DNA of 64,000 nt from Puccinia triticina (GCF_026914185.1 NC_070566.1:496001-560000), one strand, 5' to 3'. Numbered from the stretch's first letter, positions 33,815 through 44,500 are shown. Translations and numbers: made by a program. Notes: a model not told the origin generated them from the sequence alone.

Positions 33815-34538
33815 CGGATGATTCCACATTGAGGGGAGAAAATATGGCCAAATCTACCATCATGTAATTGACTTGTTTTCAAACACACCATTTTTAAAAC
33901 CTGTTAGTTCTTCACCTATCAACTTAGTCATTGAGAACCTCTCATGTAAAATTTGGTTTTTGGCTAACTGACTGGTTTATAAGTCTGGATTTGGTATAAT
34001 TGATACCCCTAATACATTGGGCTTGTAATGACTGTATGGGATTAGACTTGTAGTATACAGTAATACAAGACAACATGTATGACTGAGTTCCTGGGTGATG
34101 CAGTTATTCTCTTGTTTTAAGTGTAAGATTGTTTTGAAATTGCACAGTAGCAGTAATAATCAGTCTCCAATATCCTGAGTATGTATGACACAATTATGGC
34201 ATGTTTTGAAAACAAGTTACCCTGCAGAAAATATGAAAATTTCTGAGGTTGCCCAGCTCCACTCATGTTTTCACCTGAATTCCTGTATATTAAAATATAT
34301 ATCCACTGCACACCAACCAGAAAACCGCATTGGGTTCCAAAATCTCTCACCTCTTTACATATAAGGACACCCTCATTCAAGCTATCTCCCCTTCCCTTCA
34401 TTACTCAACAATTGCATACACTGCAACATCATACAACCATCAGCGGCGTTGTTTAGTTAGCTGACTGCAGAAAAGTGACTATAACATAGGAAGACTCCAA
34501 AAGACACATCATCTTGGAAAAATTGACCCATAATCACA

Positions 34539-35209
34539 ATGTTTTCTGGTTTATTACTTATTATTGTTAAGCATTACTTCAATTCATTTCTAAAAAAAAG
34601 TGGTACATTGATCATTTTTTACATCTACACAGATATCTGGAATCTTGGGAGTCAAATCAACCACAGAAATAGTAGGAATAAAAGAAAGTATATCTCCTTC
34701 AATTTCCACCCCAAAAAAGACTTCTGAATCCAGCAAGTTTGAACACACCTCAATTAGTATCTCAGGATTTGAAGATTTAGATCATCCACATAAAAGTCTA
34801 AAACTAGATCTTCAAACTTCAAGCACAATGCAGGATCCTGGGTGCTCTTCAAGTGCACCTCAAGTAAGTTATTCATACTGGGGATGAGATGAAAAATGAA
34901 CATTAGAAGTTGAAGTTTTGAATTGCTTTATCTGAAAATAAATAGCACCAGATTTCAAAAAATATTTTTGAAATTGACCAAGAGGAGCAGCAAATACCAA
35001 CAGATGCAGAATGCAGAATAAACCAAATGACCAACATTGAAACATCAAATCCTTTTATTCCCCCAGAAAACAAAACTACTTATCAATTAATGTTGGATGC
35101 AGGGAAAAAATTGCAATATATTTGTGTGGGACTTATGTCTGCAGCAGTTTTTTTTGTCTTGCTGGTTTGTATATATAATTTTTTGCTCTATCTTTTCAAA
35201 CATGTTTAA
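34539..35209 (+). CDS. candidate secreted or type I membrane protein
   Basis: Function unknown. Three exons join in phase: 34539-34565, 34633-34863 and 34946-35209, giving 173 residues. The introns are GTTAAG...CACAG (67 nt) and GTAAGT...AATAG (82 nt). Splicing builds a signal peptide (MFSGLLLIIISGILG), a Ser/Thr/Asp-rich middle (about residues 20-125) and a C-terminal membrane helix (ICVGLMSAAVFFVLLVCIYN) ending in LLYLFKHV. Exon 1 is only 9 codons, so ordinary ORF calling misses the start. The hydrophobic start, polar middle and C-terminal anchor suggest a surface or secretory-pathway protein. No family recognised; composition resembles the candidate at 218-695. Confidence 0.5.
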
Positions 35210-35716
35210 GAAATTTTAATTCCATTTCTGTGAACTGGCCTTTTTTCTCTCCATTTTGCTTTTACCTTTCTCAGCTCTATACTCAAACCTCACCATCTTT
35301 CCATCTAACCGGTGCCCCAGCTCCATTAACTATACTAGAGTTCAAGGAGACTTTGCCGTTGCACTTTGAGGGGTAGTAGAGGCCAAGGTTGCTGCTGCAC
35401 CTTTATGGGCCATCCTCATGACTGAGTACTACATGTGATTGCATATTTATGTTATGTTGTGTGTGCTTTGCGAGGGCCGCGCCACGAGAAGGACTTGTTT
35501 AAGTTAGGGCGGCGTCGCGGGCTTTGTTACGCTCGGCGCACACACATCATCCAGGTTCTCAACTCCCGACCGCGCCGCAAAGCACGCCCGGGGTTTAATG
35601 TACAAGCCTCGAATTGTGGGGAAAGTGAAACGTTGAAGAGGAACCGAGCAACCACCACACGAGTTACATACCATCAGACTCGACCAGAGCAAAATACGAC
35701 AGAAATCGAACAGGCC
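35210..35716. other. flank of the ARL8-like gene
   Basis: About 500 bp holding the 5' region of the GTPase gene. The frame at 35435-35716 is in phase with the GTPase start but lacks family similarity, so I treat it as untranslated. No motif recognised. Confidence 0.4.
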
Positions 35717-36909
35717 ATGTCATCGATCGTCAAAGCCGTCCTCGCCTGGATCAAATCCTTGTTCTTCTCGACCGAATTAGAAATAACCATCATCGGGCTG
35801 CAAAACTCTGGAAAGGTCTTTGTTTCTACTTTCTATTCTTTTACTTTGGATCAAATTCCAAGTTATACATCAACCCACCTGATCAAAATATACACAGTCT
35901 CACAACCAGGAGCTGAACCGTTCTTCTCATGCATTTGCTCTACGTCTTTTCCGTGCGAGTGGTCGTCATACAGACCAGTTTGGTGAATGTGATTATGGTG
36001 AGTGCTGATCTCCTCTGGACCGTTATTGTGATCTGAAAGATGTTTGCCACAGTACTGATTGGAATTTGAAATCACATCCTCTTTAACCAGTCAGGCCAAT
36101 TTTCAGATGCCATGGTTCCAACAGTAGTACGTATGATTCAACAACTGTGATCTGACACTACCTCATTTTCAAAAATTAAAGTACAGATAGAAAACATGGT
36201 CTGTTGCTAACCAGTTCTATTTTCTCTATTTGTCGGGGTTTACAAGGGTTTCAATATGCGCAAATATACAAAGGGCTCGGTTACAATCAAACTATGGGGT
36301 AGGTGGCAATGTATTGAAACTCTGCGTGATAATCCGCAAGAAGGCAGAGTATTATTTTCAAATGCCGTATTGATTTCAACTTTTGGATGTCCTTCTAGAT
36401 ATCGGAGGGTGAGTTGCCATTCATAAGCAACTTCGGGGGATAGGCATCAGCCAACAATATCTTTTAATAAAAAAGTCAACCGAGGTTTCGATCGATGTGG
36501 GAACGATATTGTCGCGGTGTGACGGCCATCGTCTTTGTAGTTGACTCTTCGGATCCGAAGGCAATCGAATCCTCCAAAATCGAACTTCAAAGTCTTATTA
36601 CCAAACCAGAACTTAGCGGGATCCCGTTGTTAGTGCTCGGAAATAAAAACGATCTAGAACAGTCGATGAAGGTTCAAGACTTGATACAGCAGCTGTTTGT
36701 CCGATTTCTTTTTTTTACATCTCATCTCTCGCCGATCCCTAATCGATCAGTGTTCGATCTGTAACTGGATGATTTTTTGCTTCAAATACAAATATTTTAG
36801 TGAACTGTCAAAAGTCACCGGAAGAGAAGTTAGCATCTATTCGATTTCGGTCAAAGAATCCAGGAACATCGACGTTGCACTAAGCTGGCTATTAAAGCGC
36901 GCAAAATAA
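35717..36909 (+). CDS. ARL8-type small GTPase
   Basis: Arf-like GTPase; ARL8 proteins sit on lysosomal or vacuolar membranes and recruit motor adaptors. Seven exons keep frame: 35717-35815, 35974-35997, 36091-36126, 36247-36298, 36399-36408, 36476-36694 and 36801-36909, giving 182 residues (family about 186). The P-loop GLQNSGKTS spans the exon 1-2 join. Also seen are [15 protein letters not shown] with the switch I Thr, [19 protein letters not shown] (switch II), NKND for guanine binding and SISVKE near the end. The N-terminus lacks the Gly2 of myristoylated Arfs, as in ARL8. The start is the ATG at 35717; an upstream in-frame extension has no similarity. The fifth exon is only 10 nt and supplies most of the DIGG codons. 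Confidence 0.93.
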
Positions 36910-38377
36910 TACATGGAAATAGCTGGAACGCAGCGATTTGTGGCTTGTGACGAAAAATATCACCAGACAACCTTTTTTGTATGTTTTTTTGAGGTGTCTA
37001 AGACTCTACCTTTTTGATTTAGTTTTCCATGTCCACTCGCCACCTGTTTACATATTGCCTACAGCGCTGTCGTTCCCCCCCTCCCCCTCAATCCCCCCTC
37101 TCAATTCATGCAACTTCCTCTTACTACTTGTCAACTCAAGCAAGCTTCCTTTTTCATCATCTGTTTGTTGTATTGGATATTTATCGAACGCATAACGGCT
37201 ATTTTTACATACATTCAGATCTAGTGCCCGTGTCCATATTTGTTTCCATATTTCCACCTTAATTACGAATATTTATTGCTTCGGACCATATTGTATCCTT
37301 GCTGGTTCTCAGAGCAACAATTTCTACTCGTGGAGAAAAGTAAACTTGAATGGAAATTCAACCCAGATCTTCAACCCAGATTCGCTTAAGCCTGCAGGCA
37401 GCCCGCCAGCAACTTGAGGCTATCTTTTGTGTGCATCTTCGTATGTCTGTCTTTTGCGCTTACCAGAGATAGTTTTGCTATTTCCAGGTGACCAAGGAGG
37501 CTGGCTCAACTTGAACGGTTCTTTGCTTTGCTCGACTGACCGGATAAAGCCTGCCTTCGTGCCGTGGGTTGTACATAATTTTTGATGCTGCCCAGGGTGC
37601 ATGACGGCCCCCAAAATTGGCTTCATTTGCCAAAATTCATGAAAGGAAACTGATTAATCCGTCAACAGCACCCAACCCAGTGAACCAGGGGCCAATCTCC
37701 AGGCTCCCACCGCCCCACGGCCCCGGGTTGACGAGGCCGCGAGCGAACCTCTACTCGATATTAAGATTTCAGAGCTAGAATAAGGCTAGAAACACTTCAA
37801 GACCCCCTACCATCTCATAAATTAATATCATCTCAACACATTCCGTGCCACATCATGGACATGCTCGAACTCTCGACCATCGCCTTCGTAGTACCGTCTA
37901 TTGCTGCTGAGGTCAATCTAATGCCTGAGGCCACCCGAAGACTCAACCTGCGAACCAACTTCAATTATTGGCACATCGTCCATCCTGAGTCACCTCCGAT
38001 CGCCCGTCCCGACTTACCCACATGCGAAATAACTGTCGATGTTGGTACTCGCCGAGTCCCCAATGACGGCGGTTAGCTCATTTTTCAAGGGAAACTCGAG
38101 ATGGGCACCGGCGCCGGCGACCGTCCTCATAAAGTAACGGTTGGTCGCGAGGGATGGGGTTTTCATCCCAAGACTTGCACCCAAACCCCCTGTGGCGAAG
38201 GGTGCCTGCAATTGTAAAGCGGGGGAAGACCAGTCGGTTGGGACTTTTGTGATGGTATGCAAGGTTCCAAATTGCCCGTCGTGGCATTTTCTCCTCATCC
38301 ATCACTGATTTCCCCTGCCTTCTGATCAAATCGATTGATCACTTGTTTGTACATAGGGAGGTCGTTTGTATGCATCG
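36910..38377. other. intergenic up to the Gypsy element
   Basis: No gene is firmly supported. A frame at 37855-38076 (plus) starts MDMLELSTIAFVV and contains FNYWHIVHPESPPIARPDLP. After a TAG it stays open to about 38214 (KLEMGTGAGDRPHKVTVG), so it may be a decayed gene. The Gypsy element lies ~160 bp downstream. Confidence 0.35.
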
Positions 38378-38799
38378 TGTAGTCGGGCAGGCTACAAGGC
38401 TATGAAAATGGGCCTGCGGCGGAGCAAAGCTACACGCGGCTAAATGACAAAGAAGAGGTGTCTGGATTTCCAACGACAGGAGATGGATGCGGGAAACAGA
38501 CATACAAGAGAGGCCCTTTTATAAGGGCCGACAATGGAAAAGAGAACCAAACAACAAGAAGAAAACGATGAATGATAATTCAACGGTACAGACAATATGG
38601 GCGTGTACAGGTCACGCCTTGTCTGAGAAAAGAAAGAAGAAACGAAACCAACAACCCCTTGCGTGCAGTACGCAGGGGCTTCGGCACCTCTAACTCCTGG
38701 CTCGTGCGGAGCCGGAGCCGGAGCCGGAAAAACCTAACACGCGTACAGCGCGCCCCTAGTATGGGCGCCTGTCGCGTAGCCAATTGTAGCACGGCTACA
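38378..38799 (-). repeat. Gypsy 3' LTR
   Basis: 422 bp. On the plus strand it begins TGTAGTCGGG and ends CACGGCTACA, the same as the copy at 44075. This is the downstream LTR in the element's own orientation. Confidence 0.95.
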
Positions 38800-38814
38800 A
38801 CCGCCCCCCCCCTA
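38800..38814 (-). other. Gypsy polypurine tract
   Basis: On the minus strand TAGGGGGGGGGGCGG lies directly before the 3' LTR and overlaps the pol stop codon. Confidence 0.8.
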
Positions 38815-41800
38815 GACAGGGGCTGCCCCAGCACCTTCCGGGAGCAGCTGGCCGTCAAAACGGACGCGTATCTTCCGCGCCGGCTGAGCCGGGGTAGCCG
38901 GAGAATCAGTAACCGACGGGGCCGGAGGCCTTCCGGCGCCTTTAACCTTTTTAGCCTTTACCGGCTTAGATAACTTTGCCACCGAAGTGGTCTTCTTAAG
39001 CAGGGCCTTGGCCACGCGGGCCTCAGCCTGCCGCTCCCGCTGAGCAATTGCGGGGGGCGTCGCCCACATCCCATTGACCACCAAAGATCGTAGGGACACC
39101 GGCTTCAAGCTATTTCCGTTCACGGGCCTCGAGTATTCGTCGCCATTTTGGTCGTTAAGAATATAAGCATTATTCGGCAAAATTGCCTTGATCTCGAAGG
39201 GGCCGAACCAACGTGGGCTGCCCTTCGTGTGCTCCTCGTTGCGAAGTTTAACAGATTGGCCCACAACAAGGGCGTCTACATCGCGAGCAAACCTAGTTTT
39301 ATTATCGAAAGCGGCTTTATTGGCCTCGGCGCGAATGGCAGTATTACCTGCTGCCGCCAACCTGAGCTTATTAAGCTCCTCAATCCTGGCAGCTAATTCA
39401 TGCTCGCCAGGACAGGCCTCATCTGCGGCGACCATGCGTCGCTTATCACCCAACAGCCGTGGTTTTACACCATAAACAAGCTCGAAGGGCGAGAACTTAC
39501 TACTATCACTTGCGTGAATCCTAGTAGAGAATAGAGCAGCGGGGAGAAAATCCTCCCACCGTTTGGGGTCCCCAGTTGTATTCAGGCGGAAAAGAGCCTT
39601 CTCCAGGATACCATTAAACCGTTCACATTTCCCGTTGGTACGGGGGTGATAACCAGAAGTATTAAGCTTCTTAACTCCTGCCTTGGCCAAAAAGCTGGCA
39701 AACCCGGCAGACAAAAAGTTAGACCCGCGGTCCGTGAGGAATTCGCGAGGTAACCCAAAAGGGGTGATCACATGATCAAACACGGCTTCTGCGATAGCAT
39801 CTGCCGTAGCGTTTTTTAGAGGGATGGCTATTGGCCAGGATGTACAATGGTCGACAATAGTCAAGATCCAATTGTATCCCGCCTTATAACTCTCCGGCAT
39901 CTTAATGAAGTCGGAGGACCACCGCTCAAACGGCATCACCGCAGGCAAAGGGACCTGAAGTCCTGTTTCCTGCGACGCGTGCGCACGCTCATGCACTTGG
40001 CACGGCGCACAAGTGGCAATATAACTTTTAACATCCTCGTACCGTCTGGGCCACCAACCTCGGCCACGCAGCACCTGTAGTGTGCAGTCACGGCCACGGT
40101 GACCTAAATCATCATGAACCGCTCGAAGTAGATCGAACCGGTGTGCTAGCGGGATAAACGGTGAGCGTTCGAGCAGTCCGGGACGCCCCAGATAGATCAG
40201 GGTCTCGTCGTCCGAGTCATATTCAAAGGACTTCAAATTCTGCTTCGCTCTCATTACGAGCCCCTCGGGGACCCAAGCTGGAATCTCCCTTTTATCAATC
40301 AAGTAAGGGATTATCAAAGGCCAATCGGTCTCATCAAGGACGTCGCCAATATCATCCACGAGTGATAAATCACTCCGTCGGGACAGCGCGTCAGGAACAA
40401 TGTTGTCAGCGCCTTTCTTATAACGGATTTCAATGTCCATTTCGGCGAACTCCTCCAGCCAGCGGCAGAGCCGCTTGGACGGGAGCTTCTGGCATTTCAA
40501 ATAAACCAGGGACGCATGATCTGTATACACGATGGTTGTGACAACAGCGCCATCTAAATAAACATGCCATTTCCGCCAAGCGTGGATAATGGCCAACAAC
40601 TCCCGCTCTTGTGCCGGGTAGTTAATCTGGGCTTTGTTGAGCTTGCAGCTCTCGAAAGCAGCCGGGTGCAGACGCTCATCGTCGCCATATTGCAACAGTA
40701 CCGCGCCGACAGCAAAGTCTGACGCGTCAGTCTCCATAATGAAGGCCTTAGCTGTATCCGGGGTAAGGAGGATTGGTGTAGACACCAGAGCCTCTTTAAG
40801 AAAAACAAACGCCGCGTCATGGACGGGCAACCACAAGATCTTTTCGCGTTTCTTTACGCCTCCAGCCGTCAGGCCATGAAGAGGGGTAGCAATTTTCGCG
40901 AAGTTTTTAACATAACGGCGGTAAAACCCGCACAATCCTAAGAAAGCCCGGACGTCATAGACAGTCGTGGGGCGCGGCCAAGATTGAATACATTCAATCT
41001 TTTCTTTCATCGGACGGATCGTGTTAAATCCAACAACGTGGCCTACATACTGCATTTCACGCAAGCCAAAGGAGCATTTAGCTCCAGAACACTTCAACTC
41101 TTCGTCTCGAAGGACTTGGAGAACCGTGCGCACATGCTCGAGGTGCTCGACCTCGGACCTAGAGTACACCAGGATGTCATCCAAGTATACTTGGACGAAC
41201 ACATCGATGAATTCCCTCAAGATGTGGGTCATCATACGCTGGAAAGTACTGGGCGCATTAACCAAACCAAAGGGCATTACGAGCCACTCGAAGTGACCGT
41301 ATTTAGTCCCGAACGCAGTTTTGGGTACATCATCAGGGGCTATCCTCATCTGATGGAATCCTTGCTGCAAATCAATCTTGGAAAAGAACCTCGCGCCGCG
41401 AAGCGCATCAAAACACTCTTGAATTACCGGCAGCGGGTGCCTGTCTTTCTTCGTGACAGCATTCACCTGCCGGTAATCAACACACAACCTTACCTTCCCG
41501 GAGGAAGGATTTTTAACAAACACAATCGGTGAAGACCACGCCGACGTAGATGGCCGGATAAATCCGGCATCTTGAAGGCCATTAAGTCTCTCTTTCAGAG
41601 TACCCAGCAGAGCTGGCGACAGTTGTCGGACCGGCTGATAAATAGGCGCGGCCGTACCAGTATCAACAAGATGCTCGATCACGCGTTTGCGTGTCGAGGC
41701 TTTAACAATGGGGGAAAAAAGGTCCGAGAACTCGGCTATTAGCGCACGAAGCTCTTCACCTAACTTCTCTTTCCCAAACACAGTGGGTAGGTCGGCCGAG

Positions 41801-42612
41801 CGTTCTTCGCGCGGGCCTTCCACGCCCTCCGATTCCGTGAGCGCAAGCAGCTTTTCTGCTGCACCTTCCCAGATGCCACGGCGCCTAAAAAATTTAGGTA
41901 ACAAAACTTCATCCTCGTCCGTCAGCGGCGCGAGGACTGTCTCCTGAATCAAGGAGATAGCGGGCAAGGAAGGCTGAAAAACGACAACATTACCGCCTGG
42001 CCCCTTAAGACGCCACGAGTTGTGCTCCCAATCCGTTGACGAAACGTGCGTTGCGATCCAATCACGACCAAGTATCACGTCGTAACTAGCTAACGGCGCG
42101 ATCCTGCAAACACAAACGAAGTCCACCTCAGAAAAGGAGAAATGGACGTTAGCAAGCCGGTTATCTTTAATTTTATCACCAAAAGCGCCGGCGACGCAGA
42201 ATGAAGATGGTGAATGAAAGATGGGAAGAGAATGAGAAGATACAAATGAAGAAGACACGTAGGACGATCCTGCGCCCGTGTCGAGAAGAACTCTGGCCAA
42301 GCGTCCTTCAACCTCGTGTAGGAAATCTACACGAATCGTGTTCGACTCAGCAGCCGCGGATGCGGCAGCCAGCGGAACAGAACTTAAACTATCATATACG
42401 ACATCAGCGGCGTCCTCAGACGGCTCTACTGAGGCGGCTGTCCCCACGCCTGGGGCATCAGCTGAACTCAACGATGCATCAAACTCAGGGGCGGGTCTTC
42501 CACCCTGAGGCTCAATAGGAACTGTGACAAGAGATTGATTTCGAGATATAGGAGAAGGGGGGGAGGCGGTCACAGTAACTACAACGGATGTCGACGGGAG
42601 AGACGGTTCCAC
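38812..42612 (-). CDS. Gypsy Pol: protease, RT, RNase H, integrase
   Basis: About 1266 residues counted from a GTG; there is no ATG before the RT domain, so it is presumably made as a Gag-Pol fusion. The aspartic protease motif VLLDTGAGSSYVS lies near residue 110. RT motifs are LCVDYRQVNAVT, KIDLQQGFHQM, MPFGLVNAPSTFQ and catalytic QVYLDDILVYS near 474. RNase H has METDASDFAVGAVL, and VYTDHASL. Integrase has its His/Cys zinc site (HDDLGHRGRD ... CAPCQ), Asp in WSSDFIK, Asp in LTDRGSNF and Glu in NGKCERFNG. A GPF motif (RWFGPFEI) follows, then a basic Ala/Pro-rich tail. Frame is -1 relative to gag. No disabling change seen. Confidence 0.94.
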   Translation of the reverse strand: MEPSLPSTSVVVTVTASPPSPISRNQSLVTVPIEPQGGRPAPEFDASLSSADAPGVGTAASVEPSEDAADVVYDSLSSVPLAAASAAAESNTIRVDFLHEVEGRLARVLLDTGAGSSYVSSSFVSSHSLPIFHSPSSFCVAGAFGDKIKDNRLANVHFSFSEVDFVCVCRIAPLASYDVILGRDWIATHVSSTDWEHNSWRLKGPGGNVVVFQPSLPAISLIQETVLAPLTDEDEVLLPKFFRRRGIWEGAAEKLLALTESEGVEGPREERSADLPTVFGKEKLGEELRALIAEFSDLFSPIVKASTRKRVIEHLVDTGTAAPIYQPVRQLSPALLGTLKERLNGLQDAGFIRPSTSAWSSPIVFVKNPSSGKVRLCVDYRQVNAVTKKDRHPLPVIQECFDALRGARFFSKIDLQQGFHQMRIAPDDVPKTAFGTKYGHFEWLVMPFGLVNAPSTFQRMMTHILREFIDVFVQVYLDDILVYSRSEVEHLEHVRTVLQVLRDEELKCSGAKCSFGLREMQYVGHVVGFNTIRPMKEKIECIQSWPRPTTVYDVRAFLGLCGFYRRYVKNFAKIATPLHGLTAGGVKKREKILWLPVHDAAFVFLKEALVSTPILLTPDTAKAFIMETDASDFAVGAVLLQYGDDERLHPAAFESCKLNKAQINYPAQERELLAIIHAWRKWHVYLDGAVVTTIVYTDHASLVYLKCQKLPSKRLCRWLEEFAEMDIEIRYKKGADNIVPDALSRRSDLSLVDDIGDVLDETDWPLIIPYLIDKREIPAWVPEGLVMRAKQNLKSFEYDSDDETLIYLGRPGLLERSPFIPLAHRFDLLRAVHDDLGHRGRDCTLQVLRGRGWWPRRYEDVKSYIATCAPCQVHERAHASQETGLQVPLPAVMPFERWSSDFIKMPESYKAGYNWILTIVDHCTSWPIAIPLKNATADAIAEAVFDHVITPFGLPREFLTDRGSNFLSAGFASFLAKAGVKKLNTSGYHPRTNGKCERFNGILEKALFRLNTTGDPKRWEDFLPAALFSTRIHASDSSKFSPFELVYGVKPRLLGDKRRMVAADEACPGEHELAARIEELNKLRLAAAGNTAIRAEANKAAFDNKTRFARDVDALVVGQSVKLRNEEHTKGSPRWFGPFEIKAILPNNAYILNDQNGDEYSRPVNGNSLKPVSLRSLVVNGMWATPPAIAQRERQAEARVAKALLKKTTSVAKLSKPVKAKKVKGAGRPPAPSVTDSPATPAQPARKIRVRFDGQLLPEGAGAAPV

Positions 42613-42617
42613 GTCGA

Positions 42618-43748
42618 CTAAGCTTTTTTCTTCCCCTTGTCAGTAGGGGGGTGGGCGGCCTCGTACGCCGCTTGGCGTTCCGTCTTGGGCTCTTTGCAGT
42701 CCGCAAGAAGGTGATCCTTCGACCGACAGTTGTAGCAATACAACTTTTTCTTGCCAGCCTTGTCGCCGCCACCTTCGGTTCGACGCTTGCCGGAACCGGA
42801 ACCAGAACTTGCCGTCGAAGTCGAAGCTAAGGCGGCGTCGCCACGGTACGCACTATCGTACTCCATGGCCGTAACAACAACTTGATCCAAGTCCAACGGG
42901 GTACGTTGGACCTGGCAGCGGGTGATCTCTTCGAAAACCCGTTTCGCGAGCCCCTTCGTCAGACAATTGACGAAGGAAGTGATCGCATCGAAAGGATACC
43001 CGTGCGATTTCGCGCGGGACATCCAAGCACGATACCTAGCGTAGAACGCTTGGAGGGTCTCGTTGGGGCCCTGCTTCAACGCGCCGAGCTCCCTAGCTAG
43101 TGCCGCCGGACTGGTACCTAGCGGGCTTAAACGAACCAACCAGTGCTTGAATTCGTCCCAATTCTTGGGGCGAGTTCCGGCGAGGGCGGCGTCGCAGTAA
43201 TCATCTGAAGCCTTACCGCCCAAACGGAGGCCGCCGACCTTGTGCCAGATGGCGGGGTGGGCGCTGCGATCGTTGAGGTGTACCGCCAACCTGCTAAGCC
43301 AGGTCACGGCATCATCGCCCGGTTGCCCCTTGAACTTCGGGTGCTCTTCGGGCCAGTACTTGAGGACTTTCAACGGGTCCTCCTCGTACACGGTCTTCAA
43401 CGGCTCCGCGTCGACCGGCGGGGCTGGACCAAAACGATTGGAATCCGTCGGTTCCTTCTTCACAGGTCCGTCGAGATTCATCTGCCCAACAATATGGGTC
43501 AACATCTTAACAACGTCACTACTATTCGTCGTAGTGTGACTTACAGCATCATTGTCGTATCCGATGAGATCCTCCTGGCATTGAGGGAGGTCTCGGTGGT
43601 TATCGTACCACAGACGCTCGGCTGGGTTCATCGCCTCGACCTCGCGTTTCGAGTATCGGACGCCATCCTGCGGGGGTTGAGGGACAACCTCGCCGCCAAC
43701 GGTAGGAAGAGGTTGCTTCCCACTTGGGGGACTATGACCAACGGGCAT
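42618..43748 (-). CDS. Gypsy Gag
   Basis: 376 residues from the ATG at 43748. Forms the virus-like particle and binds element RNA. A retrotransposon gag core (about 125-300) includes GDDAVTWLSRLAVHL and GPNETLQAFYARYRAWM. A CCHC knuckle, CYNCRSKDHLLADC, lies near residue 340, preceded by a basic, Gly/Ser-rich linker. The stop (42618-42620) is followed within 5 nt by the pol frame. A run of six A just before the stop is a candidate slip site. Confidence 0.94.
   Translation of the reverse strand: MPVGHSPPSGKQPLPTVGGEVVPQPPQDGVRYSKREVEAMNPAERLWYDNHRDLPQCQEDLIGYDNDAVSHTTTNSSDVVKMLTHIVGQMNLDGPVKKEPTDSNRFGPAPPVDAEPLKTVYEEDPLKVLKYWPEEHPKFKGQPGDDAVTWLSRLAVHLNDRSAHPAIWHKVGGLRLGGKASDDYCDAALAGTRPKNWDEFKHWLVRLSPLGTSPAALARELGALKQGPNETLQAFYARYRAWMSRAKSHGYPFDAITSFVNCLTKGLAKRVFEEITRCQVQRTPLDLDQVVVTAMEYDSAYRGDAALASTSTASSGSGSGKRRTEGGGDKAGKKKLYCYNCRSKDHLLADCKEPKTERQAAYEAAHPPTDKGKKKA
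42624..42629 (-). promoter_or_regulatory. candidate -1 frameshift slip site
   Basis: Six A on the coding strand, within AAG AAA AAA GCT TAG at the end of gag. Pol is in the -1 frame and an in-frame TGA in pol frame limits the shift to roughly the last seven gag codons. Slippage of the second AAA by one base keeps perfect pairing. It is not a canonical X XXY YYZ heptamer. Confidence 0.5.
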
Positions 43749-44060
43749 CTAATCACGGACAGAAACAAAAAACAAAAGGATAATTTCGACACGTCAGTGA
43801 CTGTGAAGAAAAAACACCAGACGAATGCGCGCGCAGCACGCCAAGCAGGACCCTGCCCCAGAGGACCAGTCGACAAGAGACTGGGGACTCCAACTGAGGC
43901 AACCGTGACCCAGACCAAACCAAAGAGATGTCTAATCTTACGTTTTTTATTTGCCGAAGCGCGAAGAAAAAGACTACGATTTTAAAGGGTTGTTTGATTG
44001 GTATTATAGGGAAAGCGGTGCCGAAAGTGGAGTCGAAAAAAACGTCGGAACGTAAAAAGG

Positions 44061-44072
44061 AACTCGCTACCA
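44061..44072 (-). other. Gypsy primer binding site
   Basis: On the minus strand TGGTAGCGAGTT lies two bases inside the 5' LTR. It starts with TGG, complementary to a tRNA 3' CCA end; the primer would end ...GCTACCA, which resembles initiator Met tRNA, but the match beyond that is not established. Confidence 0.6.
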
Positions 44073-44074
44073 CT

Positions 44075-44496
44075 TGTAGTCGGGCAGGCTACAAGGCTAT
44101 GAAAATGGGCCTGCGGCGGAGCAAAGCTACACGCGGCTAAATGACAAAGAAGAGGTGTCTGGATTTCCAACGACAGGAGATGGATGCGGGAAACAGACAT
44201 ACAAGAGAGGCCCTTTTATAAGGGCCGACAATGGAAAAGAGAACCAAACAACAAGAAGAAAACGATGAATGATAATTCAACGGTACAGACAATATGGGCG
44301 TGTACAGGTCACGCCTTGTCTGAGAAAAGAAAGAAGAAACGAAACCAACAACCCCTTGCGTGCAGTACGCAGGGGCTTCGGCACCTCTAACTCCTGGCTC
44401 GTGCGGAGCCGGAGCCGGAGCCGGAAAAACCTAACACGCGTACAGCGCGCCCCTAGTATGGGCGCCTGTCGCGTAGCCAATTGTAGCACGGCTACA
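44075..44496 (-). repeat. Gypsy 5' LTR
   Basis: 422 bp, visually identical to 38378-38799. It is the upstream LTR for the leftward-transcribed gag and pol, and should contain the element's promoter. Confidence 0.95.
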
Positions 44497-44500
44497 ATCG

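Larger units (their letters stand above)
26572..34538. other. gene-poor repeat region
   Basis: No gene is supported. Besides the elements listed separately, 26932 and 33520 carry the GGCCTGAGAGAAT-type terminus also seen at 55417 and 55830. A Lys/Pro-rich frame at 29004-29503 has a few Cys/His but no domain. Frames at 32813-33314 come from AT-rich tandem repeats. Confidence 0.5.
38378..44496 (-). mobile_element. Ty3/Gypsy LTR retrotransposon, apparently intact
   Basis: 6119 bp, coding strand minus. Two 422-bp LTRs look identical by eye and are bounded by TGTAG/CTACA. Flanking duplication is ATCG (38374-38377 and 44497-44500). Order gag, protease, RT, RNase H, integrase is that of Gypsy. Both ORFs are unbroken, with primer site and polypurine tract in place. 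No chromodomain is evident at the integrase C-terminus. Identical LTRs imply very recent insertion. Confidence 0.96.
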
